From Prorocentrum cordatum (taxonomy: Eukaryota; Sar; Dinophyceae; Prorocentrales; Prorocentraceae), in contig CAUYUJ010018618.1 of the NCBI GenBank assembly GCA_963575745.1, positions 135,934 through 199,933 on the forward strand: a DNA stretch of 64,000 bases, read 5' to 3'. The notes under the pieces were generated by a model. The model had not been told where the DNA came from, did no database searches, and saw only the letters and a program-made list of their open reading frames with translations. Both the position numbers and the translations under genes were made by a program. The stretch's first letter is position 1. The number at the start of each line of letters is the position of its first letter. Shown piece by piece: positions 32,208 through 44,238 of the stretch.

Positions 32208-33965
32208 GCCCCTCCTCCTCCTCCTCCTCCTCCTCCTCCTCCTCGTCCTCCTCCTCCTCCTCCTCCTCCTCCTCCTCCTCTTCCGCCGCCCTCTGAGGAG
32301 GCCCGCCCCCTCTCAGACTTCCCCCCTCGCTCGCCGCCGAGGCTCCCTCGCCACCCATCCTCCTCTGGTGAGGGGCAGCGATTCGGGGACAGACAGCCGC
32401 TCCCGCGCGTGGGCACCGTCACGGGTGCTGCGGGTGTGGCGCCGGAGTGCCGCTCAGCGTGGCGATCCTCGCAGCATGGGAGGCCGTGAAGGAGGAGGAC
32501 AAGGAGGAGGAGGAGGAGGAGGAGGAGGAGGAGGAGGAGGAGGAGGAGGAGGGGAGGAGGAGGAGGAGGGAGGGAGGAGTAGGAGAAGACTGAAGGTAGG
32601 AGGGAAGGAGGGGGAGGAGGGGGTAGGAGGTGGGAGGCGAGGAAGAGGAGGAAGGGGAGAGGAGGAGGAGGAGGAGGGAGGAGGAGGAGAGGAGGAGGAG
32701 GGGTAGGAGGAGGAGGAGGAGGGGATGAGGAGGAGGAGGAGGAGGAGGAGGAGGAGGAGGGGTAGTAGGGGGGAGGGGTAGGAGGGGGGAGGAGATGCGG
32801 AGGAGGAGGAGGAGGCAGGAGGAGGGGAGGAGAGGGGTAGTAGGGGGCGGAGGAGAGCGGAGAGAAGGAGGAGGAGGCAGGAGTAGGAGGAGTAGGGTAG
32901 GAGGGGGAGGAGGGAGGAGGTAGGAGGTGAGGTGAGGAGGAGGAGGATGATGAGGTAGGAGGAGGAGGAGGGAGGAGGATGAGGAGGAGGGAGGAGGAGG
33001 GAAGGAGGAGGAAGGAAGGGGTAGAGGGGGGAGGAGGGGAGGAGGAGGAGGAGGAGGGATGACGAGGGGTAGGGGTAGGAGTAGTGAGGCGGGGGAGGGA
33101 GGAGGAGGTGAGAGGCTGCCGACTTGACCCCGCTCAGGGGCCAGCCGGGGGGCCACGATTTGGGGGGGGGGCTGGCGAACCTCGACGTCTGCCGGCTGCT
33201 TGGAGCCACGTCTGCCGTAGGTGTCGCAGGACCGACCTCGAAACAGCGCGGGCGACGGGCTGGCTACCCTTCCAGCGGGCCCCTCCTCCTCCTGGGCCCC
33301 TCCTCCTCCTCCTCTCCTCCTCCTCCTCATCCTCCTCCTCCTTCTCCTCCTCATCCTCCTCCTCCTCCTCCTGAGGAGGAGGAGGAGCAGGAGCAGGAGG
33401 AGCGCTGGATGGAGGCAGGCGCCCCTGCAAAAGTCTCCTGGAGCCAGCGGTGGGCGGTGGACCCCCTGCGGCGGAGCCGCGCGCTCCAGGGCGGGCTGGG
33501 TCAGTCGGGCCCCCATCGAGGGCGAGTGGGCTGTCGGGGGTCGATGCGTTCCCCTCTGCGCATGTCCCCCCCCGCTCTCTTGGCGGCGCGCGCCAAGGGG
33601 GCAGGAAAAGGGGGGGAGGCTTCTCAGAAGGATGCTGCTTCTGAGAAGGCGCCGGCCCTACATCCAGAGACAAGGCAAGGCCCGCGCCGTCCAAGAAGCA
33701 CGGGCGCTTCTGAGAAGCCGTCCCCTTCTCCCTGACCACCCCCCTTTGCGCGTGGCTGATATGCCTACCCACCTCCTATCGTTGCCCCCTCCTCTGATGG
33801 GCCGACTTCCCACCACCACTGCCATAGGTAGGAGAGGGAGGAGGAGGAGGAGGAGGAGGAGGAGGAGGAGGAGGAGGAGGAGGAGGAGGAGGAGGAGGAG
33901 GAGGAGGAGGAGGAGTAGGAGCAGGAGCAGGAGGAGGAGGAGGAGGAGGAGGAGAAGGAGGAGGA
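32208..33965. repeat. CTC/GAG microsatellites with short unique inserts
   Basis: Runs of CTC (32208-32283, 33280-33370) and GAG (32490-33110, 33836-33965) make up most of this stretch. Between them are short unique pieces: 32290-32485, 33110-33280 and 33390-33830. A CCTATCGTTGCCCC sequence near 33777-33790 and a GGGGGTCGATGCGTTCCCC segment near 33536 look like fragments of the palindromic family. No gene recognised. Confidence 0.85.
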
Positions 33966-34055
33966 ATACCTCACCATCCTCCCTCCTCCCCCGTCCTACA
34001 TGTGGTAGTGGTGGTGGAAAATTGGCCCACCACCTCCTCCAGCTCTCCCCCTCCT

Positions 34056-34266
34056 GAGGGGCAACGATATGGGGGGATAGGCATAGGGGGGTACGCATCG
34101 ACCTGGAATCGGCGATACATCGCCGATGGATCGGCGATGGGCCCCCGATGGCGAGTCCGCACCTTCCTGGGCAGGTTGGGGCTATCGGGCCCCCATCGGC
34201 GATCAATGGGCGATTGGGGGTCGATGCATCCCCCCCTGTGCCCATCCCCCTTATCGTTGCTCCTGA
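34056..34266. mobile_element. Palindromic MITE-like family, copy 2 with clear TIRs
   Basis: Left end GGGGCAACGATATGGGGGGA and right end (reverse complement) GAGCAACGATAAGGGGGATG form terminal inverted repeats. The interior shares ATCGGCGATACATCGCCGAT, GAGTCCGCACCTTCCTGGGC and GGCTATCGGGCCCCCATCGG with copy 1. About 210 bp, with no coding capacity. A lone matching terminus lies at 34441-34467. Confidence 0.75.
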
Positions 34267-34287
34267 CTCGAGGCGTCGGAGGGCTGG

Positions 34288-34440
34288 GTCCTCCTCCTCC
34301 TCCTCCCCCTCCTCCTGCTCCCTCCCCCTCCTCCTCCCCCTCCTCCTCCTCCTGCTGCTACTCCTCCTCCTCCCCCTCCTCCTCCCCCTCCTCCTCCTCC
34401 TCCTCCTCCTCCTCCTCCTCCTCCTCCTCCTCCTCCTCCT
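34288..34440. repeat. (CTC)n microsatellite
   Basis: About 150 bp of CTC/CCCCTC units, ending directly at a TATCGTTGCCCC terminus of the palindromic family. Confidence 0.9.
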
Positions 34441-34614
34441 GTGCCTATCCCCCCCTATCGTTGCCCCCGACCTCCCGCGAGCGTGGTGGGCCGGGGGCCC
34501 TCGCGCGCCAGGCCGGCCGGCAGCCCCCGCCTTCAGGCAGGAGGGCAGGGGCGCGCCCAGGGTGGGCACGTCGCTGGGCAGGTCGAACACCAGCAGCCTG
34601 CCGCCAGGGGGGGG

Positions 34615-34617
<3 letters not shown>

Positions 34618-34653
<36 letters not shown>

Positions 34654-34735
34654 AACAACAGCGACCACGACGACGACGACCACGACGACGAAGAGTACGA
34701 CGACGACGACGATGACGACGAATACGACGACGTGG
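34618..34735. repeat. (ACG)n trinucleotide repeat
   Basis: GACGACGACG with occasional AAC/CAC units over 120 bp. A second, shorter GACGAAGACGAAGACG run lies at 34878-34900 and 34940-34962. 34740-34960 is otherwise unremarkable. Confidence 0.9.
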
Positions 34736-34969
34736 GCCCATCTAACCCCAGGAAGTCTTTAGAAATCCCCTGGCCAGTAGATGGAAAATAAATATCATTC
34801 GGGCGAATTTATTGACAACTCGGGAAAACGACCCCGCCCGACAATAGCGGAAAATAATTATAGTTCGGGCGGTCCCACGACGAAGACGAAGACGAAGACG
34901 ATAACGAGTACGTGTGCGATTGCGACTACGACAGCGATGCGACGACGAAGACGAAGACGCATGTGCGCG

Positions 34970-35355
34970 GCGCGAGGGCGAGAGCTGGATTTTGAACCAC
35001 ACCAGCCCTCGATCCTTGTAACTGTTACAAACTTTTAAGACGAGTGCGCGGCGCTGAGACGAGAGCTGCACTTTGAACCACACCTGCACCGAGACAATTC
35101 TACATTACAACCGTCTTACGAATGTCCTCAAACATCCTCACGCGTGTAGGGTTGCCCATGCGGCATTATTCCCTGGGAGGAACAACCCCCAGACAACAGC
35201 GACCGCGCGAACGATAGCGGGCAAATATTGTGTTTTCGGTCGCGATGGTTTCAGAATCCTTCCAAGATGGCTCATGATGGCTTCAAGACAACTCCAAGAC
35301 AGCGCGAGCAGGAACCACTTCAAGAATTCCGAACAACAATTCTACATCACACCCT

Positions 35356-35412
<57 letters not shown>

Positions 35413-36770
35413 ACCCCCCCCCCCCACCCCCCCCCCCCCCTTACGAATGTCCTCAAACATCCTCACGCGTGTAGGGTTGCCCATGCGGCATTATTCCCTG
35501 GGAGGAACAACCCCCAGACAACAGCGACCGCGCGAACAATAGCGGGCAAATCTTTTGTTTTCGACCGCGATGGTTTCAGAATCCTTTCAAGATGACTCAT
35601 GATGGCTCCAAGACAACTCCAAGACAGCGCGAGCAGGACTGTGCGCGGCGCTGAGGCGAGGGCTGCACTTTGAACCACACGTGCCCTCCATCCTTGAAAC
35701 TGCTGCAAACTGTTAAGACGAATGTGCGCGGCGCTGAGGCGAGAGCTACACTTTGAACAACATGTGCCCTCCATCCTTGAAACTGCTGCAAACTGTTAAG
35801 ACGAATGTGCGCGGCGCTGAGGCGAGAGCTGCACTTAGAACCACACGTGCCCGCCATCCTTGAAACTGTTGCAAACTTTGAAGACGAATGTGCGCGGCGC
35901 TGAGGCCGAGAGCTCACTTTGAACAACATGTGCCCTCCATCCTTGAAACTGCTGCAACGTTAACTAATGTGCGCGGCGCTGAGCAGAGGCTGCACTTAGA
36001 AACACACGGCACCGCCATCCTTGAAACTGTTTGCAAGAAAGCTCTGCAGACGAATGTTGCGCGGCGCGAACGGGCGAGAAGGCTACACTTTTATATCCTT
36101 GTAGTTTTTGAACGACTGAAACTGCTGCAAAACTGTTTATACGAATGTGCGCGGCGCTGAGGCGAGAGCTGCACTTAGAAACACACGTGCCCGCCATCCT
36201 TGAAACTGTTGCCAACTTTGAAGACGAATGTGCGCGGCGCTGAGCGAGGGCTGCACTTTGAACAACTGTGCCCGCCATCCTTGAACTGTTGCAAACTGTT
36301 TAGACGAATTTGCGCGGCGCTGAGGCGAAGCGCTGCACTTAAACACAGGAACAGCCCTCCATGCCTTGAAACTGCTGAAACTGTTGCAAACTGTTAAGAC
36401 GAATGTGCGCGGCGCTGAGGCGAGAGCTGCACTTAGAACCACACGTGCCCGCCATCCTTGAAACTGTTGCAAACTTTGAAGACGAATGTGCGCGGCGCTG
36501 AGGCGAGAGCTACACTTTGAACAACATGTGCCCTCCATCCTTGAAGCTGTTGCAAACTTTGAAGACGAATGTGCGCGGCGCTGAGGCGAGGGCTGCACTT
36601 TGAACAACACGAGCCCTCCATCCTTGAAACTGTTGCAAACTTTGAAGACGAATGTGCGCGGCGCTGAGGCGAGGGCTGCACTTTGAACAACACGTGCCCT
36701 CCATCCTTGAAACTGCTGCAAACTTTTAAGACGAATGTGCGCGGCGCTGAGGCGAGAGCTGCACTTTGAG
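34970..36770 (+). repeat. 83-bp satellite (array 2), about 16-18 monomers
   Basis: GACGAATGTGCGCGGCGCTG recurs at 35717, 35800 and 35883 (exactly 83 bp apart) and onward to about 36730, with GGCGAGAGCTGCACTTTGAA and GCCCTCCATCCTTGAAACTG in each unit. Some monomers near 36.0-36.4 kb carry small indels. The array is interrupted at about 35100-35638 by a duplicated 198-bp segment and a poly-C tract. It is the reverse complement of array 1 at 23 kb. Confidence 0.92.
35116..35638. repeat. 198-bp direct repeat separated by an 83-bp poly-C tract
   Basis: 35116-35313 and 35441-35638 are about 95% identical (offset exactly 325 bp); both begin TTACGAATGTCCTCAAACAT. Between them, 35358-35440 is poly-C with only two A interruptions. 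The block sits inside the 83-bp satellite. Confidence 0.93.
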
Positions 36771-37671
36771 GAGGAGGAGAGGTTTCGGGAGCGGACGAGT
36801 TTCGGGACGAATTTATTCACCTCGGAGAGCTCCAAGGGGGGGGAACAAAACTAAAGACTTCCTTGGGTTAGGCCGGGGGGCGGGGGGAAGGAGCGGATGC
36901 GGCAGGAGGAAGGCGGAAGGTGCCTGGACGGAGCGGGTAGGGGGAGGGGGAGGGGAGGAGGGGCAAGGCGGAGAGGAGAAGAGGGATCATGAAACTCATT
37001 TGGATTGGCCCTCCGCGGTGCCCTGGAAATCCCCGAGCGGGAGAAGGAGAACTCTTGCTCTGGAGCTCTCGTCTGGCCACCTCAGGAAGGGACTCACTCG
37101 AGGGCGAGAGGCCAGGAGACTTCTTTGTGTGAAAAACACTTCCAGCTGCCAGCTCTGGGTTCTGAAGGGTGCTCTGAACCGCTCCTGGGTGCACTGTGCT
37201 CCGCAGGTCGCACACCGAGCGTCCACAAATCCGAGAACCCAGTACACACAGAATCAATCAAATCTGGTGATCCACACGCCGATCGCCAAAAGAATTGGTG
37301 GTCCGTGGGAAAACCCGGTACTGCCAGCAAGAGGAGGGAGGAGGAGGGAAACTGAAAGAGCCTGCGCTGCGTCACTCAGCTGAAAAATGCCGCTCGCCAG
37401 AGCGCGCCGCGATGCTGCGAAGCCCCGTCCGGTGTTCAACGCCTCGTCGGCCAGGGAGTCTGCCAACACGTTACAGGGCAGTTTTTAATACATCGGACCT
37501 TGATAAATATATGACTTTTAATACACGATTAACTTATGAACAAATTTACGCACGAACTCATCGCTGTTTTTGGTACTAAATCCCTGCACCTTAGTACGTG
37601 ATCCGCACGCGGAGCATTATTAAATAGCAACAACAACAAAAAACACGCCCGTCGTGCTTTTTTTTCTCCCC
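36771..37671. other. Unique 0.9-kb stretch, no gene recognised
   Basis: Non-repetitive except for G-rich 36880-36980. Frames of 60-130 codons occur on both strands (for example plus 37005-37355) with fairly balanced composition, but I recognise no domain. From 37480 to 37660 the DNA is notably AT-rich compared with its surroundings. Confidence 0.4.
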
Positions 37672-40600
37672 AATTATAGCCGGAGTGCAGTATCCCCAAA
37701 CAGGGTTTTTAGACCCACTGCGGTTTCCAAGGTCGATTGCGTGCCCGTCCAGTGCGGGCTGGCCTGGCATGTTAAAACATGCCTCCTCCTCCTCCTCCTC
37801 CTCCTCCTCCTGCTCCTGCTCCTCCTCCTCCTCCTCCTCCTCCTCCTCCTCCTCCTCCTCCTCCTCCTCCACCTCCTCTTCGTCCCGAACGGCATCTCGG
37901 AGCTCAGAGTTGCGAGGATGTCTCCAGCGTAACGGGCTGGACCACGTCGCGCGCGGCATTTCGGACCCCAGAGTTGCGACGATGTCTCGGGCGAAACGTG
38001 CTGCGAGGAAGTCTCAGGCGAGACGGGCCGGACCACCTCGAGCGCGGCGTCTCACAGCTCCGAGTTGCGGGGGCCTCCTGGGGCCTCCTGGGACTTCCTG
38101 GTGACCTCCTGGGGCTTCCTCCTGGGCCTCCTGTGGCCTCCTGAACTCCACCTGGGGCTTCCTGAAGCCTCTTGGGGCTCCCACGGGGGGATATCTAACA
38201 TGTGGCCGTCGGGGCCCCCCAAAATAGGGGGGGCACAAGAGCAGGAAAAATCAACGAATCGACACCGGATGTGTATTGACTGGACACGTTCTGATAGGGG
38301 GCCTCCTGGGGCCTCCTGGGAGCCTCCTGGGCGTCCTGCGGCCTCCTGAAGCTCTCTGGGGCCTCCTGGGAGCCACATGTGGTCTTCTGGGCCCCCAGGC
38401 TGGACCACCTCTTGCGCAGCATCTGAGAGCTCAGAGTTGCGAGAATGTCTTGTGCGGAACGGGCCGGACCACCTTGCGCACGGCATATCAGAGCTCAGAG
38501 TTGCGAGGATGTCTCAGGCGAGATGGGCCGGACCACCTCGCGCAGGGCATCTCGGAGCCCAGAGTTGCGAGGATGTCTCCAGCGTGACGGGCTGGACCAC
38601 CTCGCGCGCGGCATTTCGGACCCCAGAGTTGCGACGATGTCTCGGGCGAAACGTGGTGCGAGGAAGTCTCAGGCGAAACGGGCCGGACCACCTCGAGCGC
38701 GGCGTCTCAGAGCTCCGAGTTGCGGGGGCCTCCTGGGGCCTCCTGGGACCTCCTGGTGACCTCCTGGGGCTTCCTCCTGGGCCTCCTGTGGCCTCCTGGA
38801 CCCCACCTGGGGCTTCCTGAAGCCTCTTGGGGCTCCCAGGGGGGGATATCTAACATGTGGCCGTCGGGGCCCCCCAAAATGGGGAGGGGGCCACAAGAGC
38901 AGGAAAAATCAACGAATCGACACCGGATGTGTATTAACTTGACACGTTCTGATAGGGGGCCTCCTGGGGCCTCCTGGGAGCCTCCTGGGAATCTCCTGCG
39001 GACCCCTGGGGCCTGTCCTGGGCGTCCTGCGGCCTCCTGGAGCTCTCTGGGGCCTCCAGGGTCCCAGGGGGGATATGTAACATGTGGTCTTCAAGGGCCC
39101 CCAGGCTGGACCACCTCTTGCGCAGCATCTGAGATCTCAGAGTTTGCGAGAATGTCCTTGTGCGTAAACGGGCCTAGACCACCTTGCGCAGAGTTTCTCA
39201 GAGCCAGAGTTGCGAAGGATTTCTTCAGGCGAAATAGACTGGGACCGCGTGAGGCGCGGCATCTCGGACCCCCATAGTTGCGACGATTTCCTCGGGCGAA
39301 CCGTGCTGCAGGATGTCTCATGGCGAAACGGGCCGGACCACCTCGAGCGCGGCCGTTTCCTTCGGCTTCCGAGTTTCGGGGGCCTCCTGGGGCCTCCTGG
39401 ACCTACTGGTGACCTCCTGGGGCTTCCTCCTGGGCCTCCTGTGGCCTCCTGGACCCCACCTGGGGCTTCCTGAAGCCTCTTGGGGCTCCCAGGGGGGGAT
39501 GTCTAACATGTGGCCGTCGGGGCCCCCCAAAATGAGGGAGGGGGGCCACAAGAGCAGGACAAATCAACGAATCGACACCGGATTTGTATTAACTTGACAC
39601 GTTCTGATAGGGGGCCTCCTGGGGCCTCCTGGGAGCCTCCTAGGAATCTCCTGGGGACCCCTGGGGCCTGTCTTGGGCGTCCTGCGGCTTCCTGAAGTTC
39701 TCTGGGGCCTCCTGGAGCTCCCAGGGTCCCAGGGAGGATATGTAACATGTGGTCTTGTGGGCCCCCAGGCTGGACCACCTCTTGCGCCGCATCTGGGAGC
39801 TCAGAGTTGCGCGAATGTCTTGTGCGAAACGGGCCGGACCAACATGCGCACATCGGGAGGGCACAAGCTTTTTACGCCTTAGTTCATCTCAGAGTTTGCG
39901 AGATGTCTCGGCGAGACGGGCCTGACCACCTCGCGCAGGGCATCCTCCGCAGCCTGATGGCGAGGAATTTCCTCTCCCGGCCCGGCTGCTCCCAATTAAG
40001 CAAAATAAAAAAAATAAATTCTGGGGGTAGCAGGCGGGCTCCCAGGGTCCCAGGGAGGATCTGTAACATGTGGTCTTCTGGGCCCCCAGGCTGGACCACC
40101 TCTTGCGCGGCATCTGGGAGCTCAGAGTTGCGAGAATGTCTTATGCGAAAAGGGCCGGACCACCTTGCGCACGGCATCTCAGAGCTCAGAGTTGCGAGGA
40201 TGTCTCAAGCGAGACGGGTCGGACCACCTCGCGCAGTGCATCTCAGAGCTCAGAAGTTCGAGGATGTCTCAGGCGAAACGGGCCGGACCACCTCTCGCGC
40301 AGCACCTCCGCGGTCAGAGTTTCGAGGATGTCTCAGGCGAAACGGGCCGGACCACCTCGCGCAGGGCATCTCAGAGCTCAGAGTTTCGAGGATGTCTTAG
40401 GCGAAACGGCCCCGACCACCTCTCGCACGGCACCTCGGGGCTCAGAGTTTCGAGGATGTCTCAAGCGAAACGGCCCGGACCACCTCTCGCGCGGCGTCCC
40501 GGAGCGCAATTTTTCTAGGATGTCTCAGGCGAAACGGCAAATCCCGGCCAACTCAGAAACGAGAGTTGTGAGGATGTCTCAAGCGACGGCCCGGACCATC

Positions 40601-40694
40601 AATCTTTTGTGAGGATGTTTCTGCTCCGACTTCCCTCGGCCGGAGTTAGCTTCTACCACAACAGCACCCCGTTCAGCAAGCTGTTGGGGAAAAA
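37672..40694 (+). repeat. Mosaic repeat element B (3.0 kb)
   Basis: Same start (AATTATAGCCGGAGTGCAGT), (CTC)n tract (37786-37870), modules and tail as element A. The core GAATCGACACCGG occurs at 38256, 38914 and 39569 (spacing 658 and 655 bp), and the 64-bp tail array lies at about 40130-40600. A patch at 39130-39370 and another at 39850-40040 are diverged, the second containing an unrelated AT-rich insert (about 39990-40020). Confidence 0.85.
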
Positions 40695-41146
40695 TCGTGA
40701 CGTCGGATGTCTGGGGAGGGCGGAAGGCAGTGCGCGCATGACGGATGCTGAGGCGGCAGAAACGACAACGGCGGGGACGGGGAGGCGGAGGCAGAGGCGC
40801 AGCAGCGGGAGGCGGGAGGCGGGAGGAGGGAGGAGGGAAGAGGAACCAGGCGGGAAGTGGGAAGAGGGAGGCGGGAGAAGGAATGAGAGAGGTTGTGACT
40901 GGAGCTCCTGTGCTACGAAACGTCTCAAGCAGAATGGGCCAGACCATCTCGCGCGCAACATCTTCGAGCCTCGCATTGCGACGATGGCTCAATCGAAACG
41001 GGCCGGACCACCTCGCGAGCGACATCTTGGAGCTCGGTATGGGAAGGATGTCTCAAACGAAACGGGCCGGACAATCTTTCGCACACGTTTTGACAAGTCC
41101 ACATCGCACTCGCTTCCCGTTAGGTCCTCTCCTGCAACTCCCTTCC
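40695..41146. other. Spacer with G/A-rich DNA and three diverged 64-bp monomers
   Basis: 40740-40890 is GGAGGCGGGAGG-rich. From about 40915 to 41085, degenerate 64-bp monomers of the mosaic family appear (CGAAACGGGCCGGACCACCT at about 40995-41014). No gene. Confidence 0.5.
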
Positions 41147-41934
41147 TTCTCCTTCCTCCTCCTCCTCCTCCTCCTCCTCCTCCTCCTCCTCCTCCCCCTC
41201 CTCCTGCCTGCTCCCTCATGCACATCATCCGCCTCCTCCTTCTCCCTTCCATCTCCTTCTCCTTTTCCTTCTCCTCCTCTTCCTCCTCCTCCTCCTCCTC
41301 CTCCTCCTCCTTCCTCCCCCTCCTCTCCATCCTCCTCCTCCTACCGCCTCCTCCTCCTCCTCCTCCTCCTCCTCCTCCTCCACCTCCTCCTCCTCCTCCT
41401 CCTCCTCCTCCTCCTCCTCGACCTCCTCTTCATCCCGAACGGCATCTCGGAGCCTAGAGTTGCGAGGATGTCTCCAGCGTAACGGGCTGGACCACGTCGC
41501 GCGCGGCATTTCGGACCCCAGAGTTGCGACGATTTCTCGGGCAAACGTGCTGCGAGGAAGTCTCAGGCGAAACGGGCCGCACCACCTCGAGCGCGGCGTT
41601 TCAGAGCTCCGAGTTGCGGGGGCCTCCTGGTGCCTCCTGGGGCTTCCTGGGGACCTCCTGGGGCTTCCTCCTGGGCCTCCTGTGGCCTCCTGAACTCCAC
41701 CTGGGGTTTCCTGAAGCCTCTTGGGGCTCCCAGGGGGGATATCTAACCTGTGGCCCTTTGGGCCTCTCCAGATGGAGGGGGGGGGGCTGTTAAGGCCCAG
41801 TAAAGCGACCGGCGTGCTGACCCCCCCCCCCCTTCGCGACAGGAGGTGCGTCGCGCATTCGTCGCCCGTGCGTCGGCCGCCGAAAAGGCCAGCCGCCCTC
41901 TCGAACGCGCACGTCGCCCTCGCAAGGGGGCACT

Positions 41935-42582
41935 TTGGTGAGTGCGTCGCCAGCGCGGCGGACACCCACGGGGCGGATCGCACGCGCGTCGCCCTCTCCA
42001 CGGCCGCTTAAAAAGGCTGGTCGCCTTCGGGAAAAAAAGAAAGTCGCCCACGCTGCGGCCCTCTTGGCGAGAAGAAGGCGGCCGCTGGGCTACCTCGGCA
42101 GATCAGCAAATCCCCCTAACATTACAATGTGCAGCGATGCTGCTGAACGCAGCCCGGCGATAGGCCAGCAGGTTCCCCCCAGCCGCCGCCACAGCCGCCG
42201 CAACCGCCGCCAGCGCCAAAACTACCGCCGCCACGATCACCACAAACGGATGCGACCGCAACCACATCCACCGCGACGATTACGACCAACACCATTTACC
42301 GCCAACATCGCCACCACGACCACCACGCTTCTCGCGACCACCGCAACGACCGACACCAGCACGATCACCGACGTGACCACCACCAGCCCGCCCACCGCCA
42401 GCGGCGCGACCGCCGCCAACGCGACCAAGGCGACGAACGCGACCACGACCATGATCACCAACATGACCATTACAGAAACACCCGCCCACTCCGTGGCCCC
42501 CCCCCCCTACACCTGCCGGGCCGCCCTTGCCGCCGCGCCCGCCTCGCGCCCCTGCCCCTCCCCCCTCCTTTTCTCCTCGTAA
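41935..42582 (+). other. Thr/Ala-rich frame inside the TIR element, doubtful coding
   Basis: A plus frame of 215 codons has a Thr-rich centre (about 42290-42480: ATTTTTLLATTATTDTSTIT and TKATNATTTMITNMTITE). This could be a mucin-like segment, but the underlying ACC/GCG-rich DNA makes it more likely a composition artefact. No signal peptide or conserved domain is visible. Confidence 0.15.
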
Positions 42583-43009
42583 TCTTCCTCCTCCACCGCC
42601 AGCGGCGGGGCCGTTCGCGGAAGGCGGGGGCGCCGCTCGCGGTGACGCGCCGCGGCCGTGGAAGGGGTGCCGAAGGAGAAAAGAAAATGAAGAGGGGCAC
42701 GGGGTGGCAAGGGAAAAAAAAACAAAGACGAGAGAGGAGGGGGGAGGGACTGACAGAGGAAGGCCGGTAGAAAGGAAGAAGAGAAGGGGAGGAGAGAGGG
42801 GGGCGAGGCAGGAGAGAGGACGAAGGAGGAGGAATGACAAAAGAGGAGGGACGACGAGGAAGGAAAAGGGAAATAACAGGGGCAAGCACCGCCCTTCCTG
42901 GCGCAATGGAGGGCGCAGCCGCCGCCACTTGTGAACAGCGCAAGCACGGCGGGCCGACGGCCGTTGCGCATTGCTGCTCGGAGAAATGCCAGGGGCGGGC
43001 AAAGTCGCG

Positions 43010-43270
43010 ACTGCGTCGCGCATGCGTCGCGCGTGCGTCGCGCGTGCGTCGCGCGTGCGTCGCGCGTGCGTCGCGCGTGCGTCGCGCGTGCGTCGCGCGC
43101 GTGGCGCGTGCGTCGCGCGTGCGTCGCGCGGGTCGATCGTGCGTCGCGCGCCGGCAGGGGTGCGTCGCGCGCGGGTCGGGGTGCGTCGCGCGCGCGTCGC
43201 GCGTGCGTCGCGCGGGCGTCGCTCGGGTCGTTCGCGCGTCGCGCGCAGGTCGCGCGCGAATCGCTCGAAG
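43010..43270. repeat. 11-bp minisatellite GTGCGTCGCGC
   Basis: At least nine exact 11-bp periods (43023, 43034, 43045 and on) followed by degenerate copies. The Arg/Ala/Thr/His-rich frames on the minus strand (RTRDARATHARR type) are translations of this unit in rotating frames. Confidence 0.93.
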
Positions 43271-44238
43271 GGCGCCGTGGACTCCTGACGGCATGTGAAC
43301 TGCACGGCCCGCTGGCCAAACAATCGAGGGATGCGCGCGGCAATCCTGAAAATAGCGAGACACGCACGTGAGAACTACGAACGCGAGGAGACCAAGAGAC
43401 GACATGGAGATGCAGCGCGCACGGACTAATCCATTTCAAGCGCACGCCCCGTCAGATGTTGAACATCGGTCCGTCGCTGCAGCAATTTGGCGACGTCTCG
43501 CCCGCCGATGCATTGGGGAAAAAGAGGATGGAAGTGAGGCGAGGGAAGGGCGGGCGGAAATGGGAACGGACGGGCGAGGAGGGGGCGCGCGGGGGCGGCG
43601 CAGCGGCGGCGGGAGCGACGGAAGGCGATCGAAAGGGGGGCGGCGGGAGCGAGGAGGGCGAGAAGAAGTTCCAGGAGGGTGGAAGGACAACGGGGGGCGA
43701 GTAGGGAGGCGGACAGGACGGCAGCCTGACACAAAAGAACTGAATACAAATTTCGCAAACGGGACAAAACGCGCAGCGCGTTGGACGAGGGGAAGAGGAA
43801 GGAAGAGGGGGGGGAGGATTGGAGCGAAACGACATGGGGGTGCGGGGCGCGATGCGACGGGGCGAAGTGGCGCCGCGTCGCGCGACGTGACGTCACCCCC
43901 ACCGCGGCGCGACACGCACAGCCCCCAATCAACGCGAGGCGTCTTCGTCCTCAGCAACGGTTGGCGCCCCCGACAATGAGCACCAGCAAATCCTATTGCG
44001 CCGAATTGGGAACAGAACGCGTTGGTGGACCGTCGAACTAGGAGTGCGCCGCGACCGCCAAAATGGCTGCTGGTGCACGGGCGTCGGAAACCTATATATC
44101 GCCAGAGCAATTCCGAAGTCGCGCCATATGTCGCCCACGCACTCTGGGAGGCCGGGATTCGGGACAGAGACGCAAACCAGGGCCGGCGCACGGGCGACGC
44201 TCGGGCGACGCACTGAACGAAAACTTGAAGGGGGGGGT
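43271..44238. other. Right half of the TIR element, no gene recognised
   Basis: Purine-rich and GC-rich DNA with frames on both strands of low complexity. No DDE-like motif series could be read. Confidence 0.4.

Noticed and set aside
35000-36835. Open frames with KVCNSFKDGG repeats on the minus strand
   Set aside because: Translations of the 83-bp satellite; monomer indels break the frames.
42280-43445. Three overlapping minus frames with RTRDARATHARR repeats
   Set aside because: The 11-bp minisatellite rotates through all frames, so long ORFs are expected without selection.
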